From Bordetella parapertussis (GTDB lineage: Bacteria > Pseudomonadota > Gammaproteobacteria > Burkholderiales > Burkholderiaceae_B), in the NCBI GenBank assembly GCA_945903445.1, contig CAMDNZ010000015.1, positions 1 through 64,000 on the forward strand: a DNA stretch of 64,000 nt. Reading direction: 5' to 3'. This document shows, piece by piece, positions 1 through 10,107 of the stretch. The notes under the pieces are model-generated. The model searched no databases, was not told where the DNA came from, and saw only the letters and a list, made by a program, of their open reading frames with translations. The first letter of the stretch is position 1, and each line of letters starts with the position of its first letter. The position numbers and the translations under genes were made by a program.

Positions 1-74
1 TTGTCCAGCTGCTCGGCTAGCTTCAGCAGCCCTATCTTGTTTCGGATTACCTTATGATTCTGGGCCATGTTCAT
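1..74 (-). CDS. IS481-family transposase, N-terminal part (runs off the left edge)
   Basis: The reverse strand from 74 reads MNMAQNHKVIRNKIGLLKLA and continues off the window. This is the typical N-terminus of one branch of IS481-type transposases, in which a helix-turn-helix starts with an IGLLKLAEQL-like motif. A GAAAGGAAAAG ribosome binding site lies 8-18 bases upstream of the ATG at 74; a second ATG at 68 is possible. Only about 24 residues are visible, so neither the catalytic domain nor intactness can be judged. The identification rests on recall of the family. Confidence 0.7.
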   Translation of the reverse strand, partial: MNMAQNHKVIRNKIGLLKLAEQLD

Positions 75-144
75 CTCTGACTTTTCCTTTCAGGGCTCTT
101 GCCCTAGGTTAACGAAAATGTCAGATTAAGTTTTGACTAATACA
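1..144 (-). mobile_element. left-over 5' end of an IS481-type insertion sequence
   Basis: The transposase start, its leader and an AT-rich end segment lie together. On the element's own strand the end would read TGTATTAGTCAAAACTTAAT, beginning with the TG typical of IS481 ends. That puts the IS boundary near 144. The second terminal repeat and the target duplication lie outside the window, so the boundary is an estimate. Confidence 0.45.
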
Positions 145-290
145 GATAACTAGTGAATATGACTGTTGCGCAGACGCCGGGTTCCCGGCGGATCGGCGAT
201 TGATCGGCTAAGCCCCGTTTTTTTTATCGCCCTGCGCACCGGAGTATAGTAACGGTATTCCCTTATAACTTTCAGGCTACAAGCGGTCCG

Positions 291-1148
291 ATGCAGGCTT
301 TATGGATGTTGTTGGCCTCGTTCATGTTCGCCCTCATGGGGTCGGCCGTGAAACTCGCCAGCGAACACGGCGCTCAATTAGCGCAAATCGTGTTGTTCCG
401 AGGCGTGCCCTCCGTCGTGCTGCTGCTGGTGTTCGCGCGCGTTGCGCGCCAGTCGATCGTTCCCATCAGTTGGCGTTTGCACGCGCTGCGCAATGTATTC
501 GGCGTGGCGTCGATGTGGCTGGGATTTTTCTCGCTGGCCCATCTTCCGCTGTCCACTTCCACCAGCCTCAGCTATACGGCCCCCCTGTTCATCGCGGGCT
601 GGATGGTGGCGCGCAGCCCGCAACATAGGGACATTTACCGGATCGGTGCCGTCCTGCTTGGCTTTTTAGGGGTGCTGACGGTACTGCGGCCCAGTATTAG
701 CGGCGATCAATATCTGGCCGCAGCCATGGGCCTGGGTGCAGGCGCGGCAGCTGCCTTTGCGATGATGCAATTGCGCAAGCTGGGAGAAGTCGGTGAGCCC
801 GAGTGGCGAACGGTGCTGTATTTTTCGGTGTGTGTCGTCTTGACTAGCCTGGTCGGGCTGACGATCGAAGGCTGGCCGCCCATGAGCATCACTGCCTACT
901 TGGCGCTGATCGGTGTTGGGCTAACGGGTCTGTGCGGTCAATTGGCCGTCACCCGGGCGTTCGGCAAAGGCCCACCGCTCTTGACGGCGGCTTTGCAATA
1001 TTCAACTATCATCTTTGCAGCACTTTTGGGCGTGGGATTCTGGGGCGACTATCTGGATTGGTTGGCGTGTGTCGGCATGCTGCTTATCATTCTTGCAGGA
1101 TTGCTGTCCGCATGGCGTACCATGCGGGAAAGTAAGCAGAAAAAATAG
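291..1148 (+). CDS. DMT-superfamily EamA transporter
   Basis: A 285-residue, very hydrophobic protein with about ten predicted membrane segments in two EamA-like halves, the usual RhaT/YdcZ-type drug/metabolite transporter layout. Family members export or import small metabolites; the substrate here cannot be read. The C-terminus is short and basic (RTMRESKQKK), as expected for a cytoplasmic tail. The gene ends 12 bases before the sulfurtransferase start, and that gene's AGGAG site overlaps the stop codon, so the two are probably co-transcribed. The nearest element upstream is the IS481 end. Confidence 0.85.
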   Translation: MQALWMLLASFMFALMGSAVKLASEHGAQLAQIVLFRGVPSVVLLLVFARVARQSIVPISWRLHALRNVFGVASMWLGFFSLAHLPLSTSTSLSYTAPLFIAGWMVARSPQHRDIYRIGAVLLGFLGVLTVLRPSISGDQYLAAAMGLGAGAAAAFAMMQLRKLGEVGEPEWRTVLYFSVCVVLTSLVGLTIEGWPPMSITAYLALIGVGLTGLCGQLAVTRAFGKGPPLLTAALQYSTIIFAALLGVGFWGDYLDWLACVGMLLIILAGLLSAWRTMRESKQKK

Positions 1149-1160
1149 GAGCCATAAGCC

Positions 1161-2009
1161 GTGTCCCACCCTCTCATTTCCGCCTCTGAACTGGCGTCGC
1201 GTCTGGATGACGCTCAGACGCGCATCTTCGACGTTCGCCATAGTCTCACCGATCATTCGCAAGGACAGCGCGAGTTCCTGGCGGCACACATTCCCGGCGC
1301 TCATTATCTCGATCACGAAACGCAATTGGCCGCAGCGCGTACCGGTACGAACGGCCGCCATCCTTTGCCGACCCGTCAGGCATTTGCCACGTTGATGCGC
1401 GAGCATGGCGTCACGCCCGACACCCGTGTGGTGATCTACGATGCCAGTGGCGGCATGTTTTCAGCGCACCTGTGGTGGATGTTGCGATGGTTGGGACATG
1501 ACCGCGCGCAAGTGCTCGATGGCGGCTGGCAGGCTTGGCAGGCCGGCGGGCATGCGACCGAAGAGGGTGCCGCCGAACCTGTCGCTGCGTCGGCGGGCGT
1601 TTCCTGGCCGACGCCGTTGGCTAACGTCGTCGATGTGGCAGCGGTCGTCGCCAACATCAAACATCCGGCGTTTACCGTGCTGGATGCGAGGGCGGCCAAT
1701 CGCTATCGCGGCGAGGTCGAACCCATGGATCCTGTCGCCGGTCATATTCCGGGTGCGCTGAACCGTCCCAACACCGAGAACCTTCAAGACGATGGGCGAT
1801 TCAGGTCGCCCGACGTGCTCAAACGCGAATTCGATTTACTACTGGCGGGACGTTCACCCAAAGACATCGTCCACCAATGCGGTTCGGGCATTACGGCCTG
1901 CCATAATTTGCTCGCCATGGAGCTGGCAGGTGCGCGTGGGTCGCGCTTGTATGCGGGCTCGTGGAGCGAGTGGTGCGCCGATCCGGCGCGTCCGGTAGCA
2001 GTAGGCTGA
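1161..2009 (+). CDS. sseA: 3-mercaptopyruvate/thiosulfate sulfurtransferase (two rhodanese domains)
   Basis: A 282-residue protein with two rhodanese domains: an inactive N-terminal one and a catalytic C-terminal one. The active-site loop is CGSGIT, with the sulfur-accepting cysteine at about residue 240. CGSG[VI]T is typical of 3-mercaptopyruvate sulfurtransferases, whereas classical rhodaneses have CRKGVT. That favours the SseA-type reaction, moving sulfur from mercaptopyruvate to thiols or cyanide in the cytoplasm. The start is GTG at 1161 with AGGAG about 10 bases upstream. A strong terminator follows. Confidence 0.85.
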   Translation: MSHPLISASELASRLDDAQTRIFDVRHSLTDHSQGQREFLAAHIPGAHYLDHETQLAAARTGTNGRHPLPTRQAFATLMREHGVTPDTRVVIYDASGGMFSAHLWWMLRWLGHDRAQVLDGGWQAWQAGGHATEEGAAEPVAASAGVSWPTPLANVVDVAAVVANIKHPAFTVLDARAANRYRGEVEPMDPVAGHIPGALNRPNTENLQDDGRFRSPDVLKREFDLLLAGRSPKDIVHQCGSGITACHNLLAMELAGARGSRLYAGSWSEWCADPARPVAVG

Positions 2010-2026
2010 TTTTTCACCCGCATTAA

Positions 2027-2060
2027 CAAAACGCCCAGGACATCCTGGGCGTTTTGTTTT
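2027..2060 (+). terminator. intrinsic terminator after the sulfurtransferase gene, probably bidirectional
   Basis: A near-perfect inverted repeat, CAAAACGCCCAGGA/TCCTGGGCGTTTTG, is followed by TTTT. The A-rich 5' arm lets it also serve the convergent Rieske gene on the other strand. Confidence 0.9.
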
Positions 2061-2136
2061 GACGCGAACAACCGGTACCTCGGCACCGATGCGAATCGTG
2101 AAAAATCGGCTCTATAACGATTCGCTTTAGCTTTAT

Positions 2137-3288
2137 TTACTTGCCGGTTTCGCTCATGACCCGGCGATACCATTCGTGGAAATGTTGCATGCCATCTTCC
2201 ATGGGCGACTGATACGGACCGCCATCGTTGGCGCCACGCATCATCAATGCCCGTCGGCCCGCATCCATACGTTCTGCAATTTCATCGTCTTCGATGGCGG
2301 TTTCCATGTAGGCCGCCCGCTGCGCTTCGACAAACTCGCGCTCGAACGCAGCGATTTCTTCCGGGTAGTAAAACTCCACCACGTTTATGGTTTCTTGCGG
2401 ACTTTTGGGATACAAGGTCGAAAGCACCAGCACGTGCGGATAGAGCTCGATCATGTGAGTAGGGAAATACGTGACCCAGATGGCACCGAAATCCGGCGTG
2501 TCGCCTTCCCGGTAGCTGAGTACCTGATCGTGCCACTGTTTATAGACGTCGGAGCCGGGCTGGGCAAGCGCGCTGTTCACACCCACGCGTTGCAAGCTAT
2601 ACCAGTCGTTGAACTCCCAGGTCAGATCGTCGCAGGTGACGAACTTGCCCAGACCAGGATGGAACGGACCAACGTGATAATCCTCTAGATAGACCTCGAT
2701 AAAGGTTTTCCAGTTGTAATTGCAGTGATGCACTTCGACGTGATCGAGCACGTAGTCGCCGAAGTTGAACTCGGGACGCGAGAAGAGCGCCGCCATGTCG
2801 CTTGCCGGATCGCGTGGGCCTTCGAACAACAGGCCGTGGCAATCGCGCAAGCGGAAGCGTTCAAGGTTCATGCATGGCGTGCTGTCGAACTGCGGCGCAC
2901 CCAGCAATTCACCGTGGTCGTTGTAGGTCCAGCGATGCAGGGGGCATACGATGTTGCCGCCGGTGGCTTTCAGATTGCCGTGGCTGTTGGCCGAACCAGT
3001 GACATTGCCTGCTTGGCCACCCAGCATCAGCGCTTGCCGATGACGGCAGACGTTGGATACCAATTCGATGCCTTGTGCGTTGCGCACGAGCGCGCGCCCG
3101 CCGGATTCTTGAACCAACGTGCGCCAGTCGCCTACCTCGGGCACGAGTTTTTCGTGGCCGACGTATTGCGAGGACTGCTTGAAAATGAGCTCCAGCTCCC
3201 GTTGAAAGCGGGCTTCGTCGAAATAAGCACTGACAGGAAGCTGAGTACGTGCCGGCACCAGATGTGCCATGCGACCGATATCGGTCAT
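2137..3288 (-). CDS. Rieske-type aromatic ring-hydroxylating oxygenase, alpha subunit
   Basis: Two domains are visible. The N-terminal Rieske [2Fe-2S] domain has C-x-H at residues 81-83 and C-x2-H at 115-118. The catalytic domain has the NWKTFIEVYLEDYHVGPFH block, whose His205 and His210 should bind the mononuclear iron. The family oxidises aromatic or quaternary-ammonium substrates using electrons from a separate reductase; no reductase or beta subunit is adjacent, so the substrate is open. The reading frame extends upstream to 3408, but GGAGGG lies just before two ATGs at 3291 and 3288. The second has the better spacing, giving 383 residues. Confidence 0.85.
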   Translation of the reverse strand: MTDIGRMAHLVPARTQLPVSAYFDEARFQRELELIFKQSSQYVGHEKLVPEVGDWRTLVQESGGRALVRNAQGIELVSNVCRHRQALMLGGQAGNVTGSANSHGNLKATGGNIVCPLHRWTYNDHGELLGAPQFDSTPCMNLERFRLRDCHGLLFEGPRDPASDMAALFSRPEFNFGDYVLDHVEVHHCNYNWKTFIEVYLEDYHVGPFHPGLGKFVTCDDLTWEFNDWYSLQRVGVNSALAQPGSDVYKQWHDQVLSYREGDTPDFGAIWVTYFPTHMIELYPHVLVLSTLYPKSPQETINVVEFYYPEEIAAFEREFVEAQRAAYMETAIEDDEIAERMDAGRRALMMRGANDGGPYQSPMEDGMQHFHEWYRRVMSETGK

Positions 3289-3459
3289 CATTCCCTCCGC
3301 GTGGAAAAAAAAGCCAGCCCGGCAAATGTCGTTCTGGCGCGAAGAAAAGTCGGTCTGGCCGATCAGTAGGTCGATTGTACCCCAGAATGAATTCCAGGGG
3401 TCGCCCATACAAATATGTCAAGACTTAGTGCACAACGTCCATTTGTTTCACTTTTTTCA

Positions 3460-4482
3460 TTACAGTACGCGTCGAGTCGCGTGGGTGTGTTGAAGCGCCC
3501 AGCACAAGGCTGCCGAACTCACAAATACCGCAGCGGCGAGCACAGGGATGGCCCAGATGTCGTGCGTTCCGCTTCTGTACCAACCCAGGCGGGTCGCCAA
3601 GTCGATGAACACGGGATGCACCAAGTACACACCAAACGTAAGTTTTCCCAGCGCCGGGAGGCGCGGCAGCTTGCGGGCATCCACGATCAACTGAAAAGCA
3701 GCCAGAGACATGGCCGCGACGTTCAAGCTGAAGTAATCGTAAAAATAAGGATGCAATCGTCCAGGCGAGGACAACAGATAAAACCCGGCGGCGGTGACGA
3801 TCACACTGACCGACAGCATCAGGGCGGGGCGCGGAATGCGCAGCGCGCCGTCGACGATCAGCTTGCCCGCCACGAAATAACCGAGGTAGGGCAGAAACCA
3901 GGTCAGGAAAAAACCCGGTCCGGCACTGGTGACTTGGCGATACAGCGTATCCAGCATCGCCACCAGCAAGATCGCGCCTGCACACGCCACACGTGCCCGA
4001 GGGCTCGTGCGCGCATATAAATTGCGCATGAAGGGCGTGAACAGATACAAGCCCACGATCATGTATAAATACCAGAGATGGTAGTACGGGGTACCTCGGG
4101 CCAGCACGATCGCGTTCGCTCGCCAGTCGATCTGATCCTGGTCCAGCCAACTGAGCATATTGCGCCACGCTAAATAGAACAGGCTCCAGAACACTAGCGG
4201 CACGACGATGCGCGCCACACGCCGACCATAGAACTGGCGTAAGTCGGTTGAGCGTCCATCGTCCAGCATGAATGCGCCGCTGATCATGACGAAAACCGGC
4301 ACGCTCCAGCGCGATGCCGAGTCGTACAAATTAGCGGCTAACCACGAGGTCGATCCGAACGAGTCGGCCACATTGAGGGCGTCGGTCGAGCTGTGCAAGA
4401 GCACGACAGCCAGGGCAGCTAGCCAGCGAGCGGTGTCCAAACGGGCATAAGGATCGGGAGCGGGGCGGGAGTGATCGGTCAC
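3460..4482 (-). CDS. membrane acyltransferase, acyltransferase-3 family (WecH/OafA-like)
   Basis: A 340-residue integral membrane protein with about ten hydrophobic segments. The N-terminus (RLDTARWLAALAVVLLHSS) carries the characteristic R...H arrangement of acyltransferase-3 enzymes, which O-acetylate sugars in polysaccharides or LPS using cytoplasmic acetyl-CoA. No glycan genes are adjacent, so the acceptor is unknown. It lies on the same strand as the Rieske gene, 171 bases away, and is probably transcribed separately. Confidence 0.8.
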   Translation of the reverse strand: MTDHSRPAPDPYARLDTARWLAALAVVLLHSSTDALNVADSFGSTSWLAANLYDSASRWSVPVFVMISGAFMLDDGRSTDLRQFYGRRVARIVVPLVFWSLFYLAWRNMLSWLDQDQIDWRANAIVLARGTPYYHLWYLYMIVGLYLFTPFMRNLYARTSPRARVACAGAILLVAMLDTLYRQVTSAGPGFFLTWFLPYLGYFVAGKLIVDGALRIPRPALMLSVSVIVTAAGFYLLSSPGRLHPYFYDYFSLNVAAMSLAAFQLIVDARKLPRLPALGKLTFGVYLVHPVFIDLATRLGWYRSGTHDIWAIPVLAAAVFVSSAALCWALQHTHATRRVL

Positions 4483-4621
4483 GGTGTAAACCCTAGCAGA
4501 CCGTCGGCTGCGGTCTTGTATCCGAGGGTTAGCACTTGCTGCCTGTCGTTCATGGTCCGCGTATCGGGCGCGATCTCGTACAATGCTCGGCTGACATCAA
4601 CGGCCCAATTCTGGAGCTCAT

Positions 4622-4966
4622 TTGGCGACGACACGCAAAAGCGCGGCCTCCCACGACGGAAAAAAGCAGGATACCGCCGCAATTTTAATCGGAGCGCCTG
4701 CGCTTGGAGCAGGCAGTTCTGCGACCGAAGTGCCCCTGCCGGTCGATTTCGAAGCGTCATTGGCCGAACTCGAAACCCTGGTGGCGGCGATGGAGGATGG
4801 CGATATGTCGCTGGAAGCCTCCCTGGCTGCCTACAAGCGGGGCGTCGCGTTGTCGCGCGCTTGTCAGGACCGACTCGCGCAAGCCGAACAACAGGTCAGG
4901 GTGCTGGAAGGCGAGTTGCTCAAGCCCCTGGACACGCGATATCTCGATGAAGAAAGCGGCACATGA
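4622..4966 (+). CDS. xseB: exodeoxyribonuclease VII small subunit
   Basis: 114 residues. The Exo VII small-subunit domain (about residues 40-103) contains [20 protein letters not shown] and the helical [15 protein letters not shown] segment. It partners with XseA (not in this window) to degrade single-stranded DNA. The N-terminal 40 residues are a poorly conserved basic/Ala-rich extension. The start is TTG at 4622 behind GGAG (4613-4616). The last four bases overlap the ispA start (ATGA), giving an xseB-ispA-dxs operon. Confidence 0.9.
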   Translation: MATTRKSAASHDGKKQDTAAILIGAPALGAGSSATEVPLPVDFEASLAELETLVAAMEDGDMSLEASLAAYKRGVALSRACQDRLAQAEQQVRVLEGELLKPLDTRYLDEESGT

Positions 4967-5874
4967 ATCGACATCACCTTCCTTTCAGTGAATGGCTGGC
5001 TGGCCGCGCTTTGCACGTCGAGCACGTGCTCGATCGCGAAATGCCGCAGTTAGACGATATGCCCGCCACCTTGCACCAGGCCATGCGCTACGCGGTGCTG
5101 GGCGGCGGCAAGCGAGTGCGCGCCGCACTGGTGTACGCCGCAGGCGTGGCCTCGCAAGGCGGGCAACCCTCGCGTGCCATCGAAACCTCGCTCGATCATG
5201 CCGCCGCAGCGGTCGAGCTGATTCATGCATATTCCTTGGTGCATGACGACTTGCCGTGCATGGACGACGACGTGCTGCGGCGCGGGCGGCCTACTGTTCA
5301 CGTGCAGTTCGACGAAGCCACAGCCATGCTGGCAGGCGATGCCTTGCAACCGCTGGCTTTCGAGCTATTGGCCGAGATGCCCATCGCACCTGCGCTGGTG
5401 GTGCAGGCCGTGCATGTGCTCACGCGTGCCAGCGGCAGTCAAGGCATGGCGGGCGGGCAGGCCATCGACCTGCAAAGCGTGGGGCGGGCTTTGGGCCGCG
5501 ACGAATTGCAAATCATGCACAGCATGAAGACCGGCGCGATGCTGGAGGCCAGCGTGGCCCTGGGCGGCATCGTTGCGGGCGCGAGTTCGTCGGTGCGCGC
5601 CGCGCTGGACGCCTATGCCGAAGCGATCGGATTGGCGTTTCAGGTGGTGGACGACATTCTGGACGTCACGGCCGATGCCGCGGCTTTGGGCAAGACGGTG
5701 GGCAAAGACGCCGCCGAAAACAAACCGACCTACGTATCCTTGCTGGGCTTGGACGGCGCTCAGGCGTTTGCGCAAGAGTTGCGCCACGCCGCGTTGGAGT
5801 CGATCGCGCCTTTGGGCACGCAGGCTGCGCGCCTGACCGAGCTGGCCGATTTCATCGTGCTGCGCGACCGCTGA
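4963..5874 (+). CDS. ispA: farnesyl diphosphate synthase
   Basis: A 303-residue trans-prenyltransferase that condenses isopentenyl diphosphate with dimethylallyl and geranyl diphosphate to give farnesyl diphosphate. The first aspartate-rich motif DDLPCMDDD lies at residues 95-103 and the second, DDILD, near 230. GGGKRVR binds the homoallylic diphosphate. It lies between xseB and dxs, as in many proteobacteria. Its product feeds ubiquinone, undecaprenyl phosphate and the squalene made by the hpnCDE genes at 23.8-26.8 kb. Confidence 0.95.
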   Translation: MNRHHLPFSEWLAGRALHVEHVLDREMPQLDDMPATLHQAMRYAVLGGGKRVRAALVYAAGVASQGGQPSRAIETSLDHAAAAVELIHAYSLVHDDLPCMDDDVLRRGRPTVHVQFDEATAMLAGDALQPLAFELLAEMPIAPALVVQAVHVLTRASGSQGMAGGQAIDLQSVGRALGRDELQIMHSMKTGAMLEASVALGGIVAGASSSVRAALDAYAEAIGLAFQVVDDILDVTADAAALGKTVGKDAAENKPTYVSLLGLDGAQAFAQELRHAALESIAPLGTQAARLTELADFIVLRDR

Positions 5875-5926
5875 TGGCCCCGGCGCCGGATGCGCCCGGC
5901 GCGAACTACGCATAGAATAACTTCGC

Positions 5927-7777
5927 ATGACTTCTCTTCTGGATCGCATTTCTAGCCCGGCTGACCTCAAAGCCATGGATCGCCGCAAGCTCAAGGAGCT
6001 CGCCGAGGAGCTGCGCGCGTTCGTGTTGACGTCGGTATCGGCGACTGGGGGACACTTATCGTCCAATCTGGGGACGGTTGAGTTGACGCTGGCTTTGCAT
6101 CACGTGTTCGACACGCCGCATGACCGCATCGTCTGGGATGTTGGCCATCAGTCGTACCCACACAAAATCCTGACTGGGCGCAAGGGCCAGATGACATCCC
6201 TGCGCCAGGCGGGCGGTCTGTCGGGTTTTCCCAAACGCAGCGAATCCGAGTACGACGCCTTCGGCACGGCCCACTCCAGTACGTCCATTTCGGCGGCATT
6301 GGGGATGGCTGTCGCATCGCGTAATGCAGGCATCGAGCGCTCGCACATTGCCGTCATCGGCGACGGCGCGATGTCGGCAGGCATGGCATTCGAGGCGATG
6401 AACAATGCTGGCGTCATTCCGGATGTCAACTTGTTGGTCATCCTGAACGACAACGACATGTCTATCTCGCCCCCGGTTGGGGCCTTGAACCGGTATCTCG
6501 CACGACTGATGTCGGGTCGGTTCTATGCGACGGCGAAGAATGTCGGGCGGGCGGTGTTGCAGCACGTACCGCCGGTGCTCGAATTGGCACGCCGCTTCGA
6601 AGAGCACGCCAAGGGCATGGTGACGCCCGCCACGCTGTTCGAAGAGCTGGGCTTCAATTACGTCGGGCCGATCGATGGTCACGACCTGGATGCCTTGGTG
6701 CCTACGCTGCAAAATCTGCGGGCCTTGAAAGGGCCGCAGTTCTTGCATGTGGTGACCAAAAAAGGCCAGGGTTATAAATTGGCCGAAGCCGATCCGGTTT
6801 TGTATCACGGCCCCGGACGCTTCGATCCGGCCGTGGGTATTCAGCCTGCCGCCAAGCCCGGCAAGACCACGTTCACCCAGGTGTTCGGGCAATGGCTGTG
6901 CGACATGGCGGCCACCGACGAGCGTCTGGTGGGGATTACGCCGGCCATGCGTGAGGGGAGCGGCATGGTGGCGTTCGAACAGAAATTTCCTAAGCGTTAT
7001 TTCGACGTCGGCATTGCCGAGCAGCATGCCGTGACATTTGCCGCGGGTTTGGCCTGCGAAGCGCAAAAGCCGGTGGTCGCTATTTACTCGACGTTCCTGC
7101 AGCGGGGTTACGATCAGTTGATTCACGATGTGGCCTTGCAAGATCTGGATGTCACTTTCGCTTTGGATCGAGCGGGCTTGGTAGGCGCCGATGGTGCCAC
7201 TCATGCGGGCAATTACGACATCGCTTATCTGCGTTGTATCCCCAACATGGTGATTGCCACGCCGTCGGACGAAAACGAAACTCGTTTGCTGCTCACGACC
7301 TGTTATCAACACGTCGGGCCGTCGGCGGTGCGTTATCCGCGCGGGGCCGGTGTCGGGGCGACCATCGATCCGGCCTTGACCAGCGTGCCGGTCGGGCAGG
7401 CGGTCGTTCGTCGCGAAGGCAAGCGTGTCGCGATTCTGGCGTTCGGCACTTTGCTTCATCCGGCATTGGCCGCGGGCGAAGCGCTCGATGCCACCGTAGT
7501 AGACATGCGCTTCGTGAAGCCCTTGGATGAGGCATTGTTACAACAATTGGCGAGCACGCATGACGGTTTCGTCACGGTGGAAGAAGGCAGCATCATGGCG
7601 GGCGCGGGTAGCGCGGTCACCGAGTATTTGAACGCCGCTGGGGTGCTCAAACCGGTATTGCAGCTGGGTCTGCCCGACCGCTACATCGATCACGGCGATC
7701 AGTCGCGTTTGCTGGCCGATCTTGGTTTGGACGCTGCGGGTATCGAGCAATCCGTGTGTAAGCGGTTTCCGGTCTGA
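5927..7777 (+). CDS. dxs: 1-deoxy-D-xylulose-5-phosphate synthase
   Basis: 616 residues, full length for DXS. It condenses pyruvate and glyceraldehyde-3-phosphate with thiamine diphosphate, the first step of the MEP pathway. Visible features are the TPP/Mg motif [16 protein letters not shown], the catalytic-domain glutamate in [13 protein letters not shown], and the [13 protein letters not shown] transketolase signature. It starts 52 bases after ispA and closes the isoprenoid operon. Confidence 0.97.
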   Translation: MTSLLDRISSPADLKAMDRRKLKELAEELRAFVLTSVSATGGHLSSNLGTVELTLALHHVFDTPHDRIVWDVGHQSYPHKILTGRKGQMTSLRQAGGLSGFPKRSESEYDAFGTAHSSTSISAALGMAVASRNAGIERSHIAVIGDGAMSAGMAFEAMNNAGVIPDVNLLVILNDNDMSISPPVGALNRYLARLMSGRFYATAKNVGRAVLQHVPPVLELARRFEEHAKGMVTPATLFEELGFNYVGPIDGHDLDALVPTLQNLRALKGPQFLHVVTKKGQGYKLAEADPVLYHGPGRFDPAVGIQPAAKPGKTTFTQVFGQWLCDMAATDERLVGITPAMREGSGMVAFEQKFPKRYFDVGIAEQHAVTFAAGLACEAQKPVVAIYSTFLQRGYDQLIHDVALQDLDVTFALDRAGLVGADGATHAGNYDIAYLRCIPNMVIATPSDENETRLLLTTCYQHVGPSAVRYPRGAGVGATIDPALTSVPVGQAVVRREGKRVAILAFGTLLHPALAAGEALDATVVDMRFVKPLDEALLQQLASTHDGFVTVEEGSIMAGAGSAVTEYLNAAGVLKPVLQLGLPDRYIDHGDQSRLLADLGLDAAGIEQSVCKRFPV

Positions 7778-7974
7778 GCGAACGGCGGGTAGGTGCGCCG
7801 GGGATGCTCTAGGTGTGCGCTAGGCGATACGTTTATCGGACGCTCGATGCATCGTTGCACACCTACCATGAATATGGTTATCGCAACACCCGCTTGTCAA
7901 ATCCGCCATAATAGACGCCTGTCTAATTACCTTTTCGGATTCTTTGGTTTGCGCCATGAGGTCCGACGCCTGCC

Positions 7975-8772
7975 ATGAATTCGCCCGTTGACTCGATTCT
8001 CGCCATGCCGGACGTGCAAAGCTCGCACGACACCCGGCACATCCCTATACAGCGCGTCGGTATCCGCGGGGTGCGGCATCCCATGCTCATCGCCGGTGGT
8101 GACGGTCAAGCGACGCCTACGGTGGGAAATTGGACGCTGACTGTGGCCTTGCCTGCTGATGAAAAGGGCACGCACATGTCCCGCTTCATCGCCTTGCTGG
8201 AAAAGTATCGCAGCACGCCGCTCACCCCTGCGCTGTTCAAGGTGATGGCGGCCGAAATGCTGCCCTTGCTGCATGCCGAGCGCGGCGACATCACCGTGTC
8301 TTTTCCCTATTTTGTCAACAAATCGGCCCCGATCTCGGGCGTGCAGAGTCTGATGGACTACGAAGTTCAATGGATCGCCCGCGCCGACGCGCAAGCGGTC
8401 GAGTTCGAACTCGTCGTGCTGGTGCCGGTCACCAGCCTGTGTCCATGCTCCAAGGCCATTTCGGCCTATGGCGCCCACAATCAACGTTCGCACGTGACGG
8501 TGTCGGCCGTGCTGGACGGCGAAGTCGATCTGGAACACATCATCCGAGTGGTCGAATCCGAGGCGTCGTGCGAGCTGTGGGGCCTGTTGAAGCGCCCCGA
8601 CGAGAAATACGTCACCGAGCGCGCCTACGAAAACCCCAAATTCGTCGAGGATCTGGTGCGTGACGTAGCTGCCCGAATCGGCGCACAAACCGGTATTCGC
8701 AGCTATCGCATCGAAGCCGAAAACTTCGAGTCGATCCACAATCACTCGGCGTACGCCGTCGTCGAAGGCTGA
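7975..8772 (+). CDS. folE2: GTP cyclohydrolase I type IB
   Basis: A 265-residue protein of the FolE2 (GCYH-IB) family, which converts GTP to 7,8-dihydroneopterin triphosphate for folate synthesis. The family's active-site cysteine lies in TSLCPCSK. The [11 protein letters not shown] and [11 protein letters not shown] blocks are also typical. FolE2 works with various metals and often replaces Zn-dependent FolE. The 197 bases upstream hold no gene; no clear metal-responsive operator was recognised there. Confidence 0.93.
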   Translation: MNSPVDSILAMPDVQSSHDTRHIPIQRVGIRGVRHPMLIAGGDGQATPTVGNWTLTVALPADEKGTHMSRFIALLEKYRSTPLTPALFKVMAAEMLPLLHAERGDITVSFPYFVNKSAPISGVQSLMDYEVQWIARADAQAVEFELVVLVPVTSLCPCSKAISAYGAHNQRSHVTVSAVLDGEVDLEHIIRVVESEASCELWGLLKRPDEKYVTERAYENPKFVEDLVRDVAARIGAQTGIRSYRIEAENFESIHNHSAYAVVEG

Positions 8773-8814
8773 TCGGCGCGTCCGCCCGCAGCTGTCTATC
8801 GCAGGCCGTATCGA

Positions 8815-8855
8815 GACCCGTGCGTGGCACGTATGCCACGGGTCTTTTGCTTTTT
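8815..8855 (+). terminator. intrinsic terminator after folE2
   Basis: The stem GACCCGTG/CACGGGTC (8815-8822 with 8837-8844) is followed by TTTTGCTTTTT. Confidence 0.8.
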
Positions 8856-9027
8856 CCAGCGATGCGAGTAATAATAGTGGGCTTTCTTTGCTCGCCCTCA
8901 TATTCATGAGACGGGCTGTCCGGCAGGAAAGGTAGGGTTGCTGAATGCGGGAACTGCACCGAGTTGTGGGAACTGCAATGAGTGGCCCCCAAAAATGTAG
9001 GCCGGATATCCTCAAGGAGTTTTAACT

Positions 9028-9402
9028 ATGCGTCACTACGAAGTAGTGTTTATCGTCCATCCCGACCAAAGCGAGCAAGTGCCCGCCATGGTCGAGCGTT
9101 ACCAGTCGCTCGTCACTGGCCAAAGCGGCTCGGTGCATCGCCTGGAAGACTGGGGCCGGCGTCAACTGGCCTACCCGATTCAAAAGCTGGTGAAGGCGCA
9201 CTATGTGTGCATGAACATCGAATGCGGACAGGCAACCCTGGACGAACTCGAGCACTCGTTCCGCTACAACGACGCAGTCTTGCGCCATCTGGTCATTCAG
9301 ACCAAGAACGCGCCTGAAGGCGCATCGCCGATGATGAAGTCGGTCGAGCGCGAAGAAGCCCGCAAGGCTTCGGCCGAAGCGTCGGCAGCGACCGCCGAGT
9401 AA
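9028..9402 (+). CDS. rpsF: 30S ribosomal protein bS6
   Basis: 124 residues. The N-terminus [20 protein letters not shown] and the [18 protein letters not shown] block are diagnostic of S6, which binds the central domain of 16S rRNA together with S18. The C-terminal tail is Ala/Glu-rich. An AAGGAG site lies about 9 bases upstream. It is the first gene of rpsF-priB-rpsR-rplI. Confidence 0.98.
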   Translation: MRHYEVVFIVHPDQSEQVPAMVERYQSLVTGQSGSVHRLEDWGRRQLAYPIQKLVKAHYVCMNIECGQATLDELEHSFRYNDAVLRHLVIQTKNAPEGASPMMKSVEREEARKASAEASAATAE

Positions 9403-9434
9403 TTGGCAAAGCGATTCACTAGCAGGACATACAG

Positions 9435-9755
9435 GTGATCAACCGGCTGGAGTTGTCAGCGCAAGTGCTCGAATGCGAGCCCCTGCGATATACCCCGGCG
9501 GGCCAGCCAGTGCTGGATATGCTGCTCACCCATCAATCCACTGTTGTCGAAGCCGGGCTGGAGCGCCAGGTTATGTTGACGATCAGTGCATTGGCAATGG
9601 GCGATCTGGCAAGCATGCTGGCCACGACGCAGCTGGGTTCGATGCTGCATATCGAGGGCTTTCTCGCTCCGGTGCGCAAAGATTCGGTCAAGCTTCGGCT
9701 GCATATGCAGCGGGTGCGCGTCCAAACCGCGGGGCATGACCCGCTGGTCGCCTGA
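9435..9755 (+). CDS. priB: primosomal replication protein N
   Basis: A 106-residue single-stranded-DNA-binding OB-fold protein with a GTG start. The [20 protein letters not shown] opening is typical of betaproteobacterial PriB. PriB stabilises PriA on DNA during replication restart. Its position between rpsF and rpsR matches the widely conserved ribosomal operon. Confidence 0.93.
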   Translation: MINRLELSAQVLECEPLRYTPAGQPVLDMLLTHQSTVVEAGLERQVMLTISALAMGDLASMLATTQLGSMLHIEGFLAPVRKDSVKLRLHMQRVRVQTAGHDPLVA

Positions 9756-9824
9756 ACGTCCATTTGAACAAGTATCTTGCCGGGTCTTTTTTCATAGACC
9801 GGCAAACCCAATAAGAGGCACATC

Positions 9825-10094
9825 ATGGCTTTCTTCAAAAAGAAAAACGACAAGCGCAAACCAATGCAGTCGCCGCTGTTCAAGCGTCGCAAGGTCTGCC
9901 GCTTCACCGCCGCTGGCGTCGATCACATCGACTATAAGGATGTCGACACGCTGCGTGATTTCATCCAAGAGAATGGCAAGATCATCCCGGCTCGTTTGAC
10001 CGGTACTAAGGCCAACTACCAGCGTCAGCTCGACACCGCCATCAAGCGTGCGCGCTTCCTGGCTCTGTTGCCGTACACCGACAACCACAACTGA
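9825..10094 (+). CDS. rpsR: 30S ribosomal protein bS18
   Basis: 89 residues. [20 protein letters not shown] and the [20 protein letters not shown] region are canonical S18. The first ~20 residues are lysine-rich. It heterodimerises with bS6. Confidence 0.98.
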   Translation: MAFFKKKNDKRKPMQSPLFKRRKVCRFTAAGVDHIDYKDVDTLRDFIQENGKIIPARLTGTKANYQRQLDTAIKRARFLALLPYTDNHN

Positions 10095-10107
10095 TCGAGA
10101 GACCGCC

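Noticed and set aside
6056..7459. 467-codon minus-strand open frame opposite dxs
   Set aside because: Codon-bias shadow of dxs, with no family resemblance.
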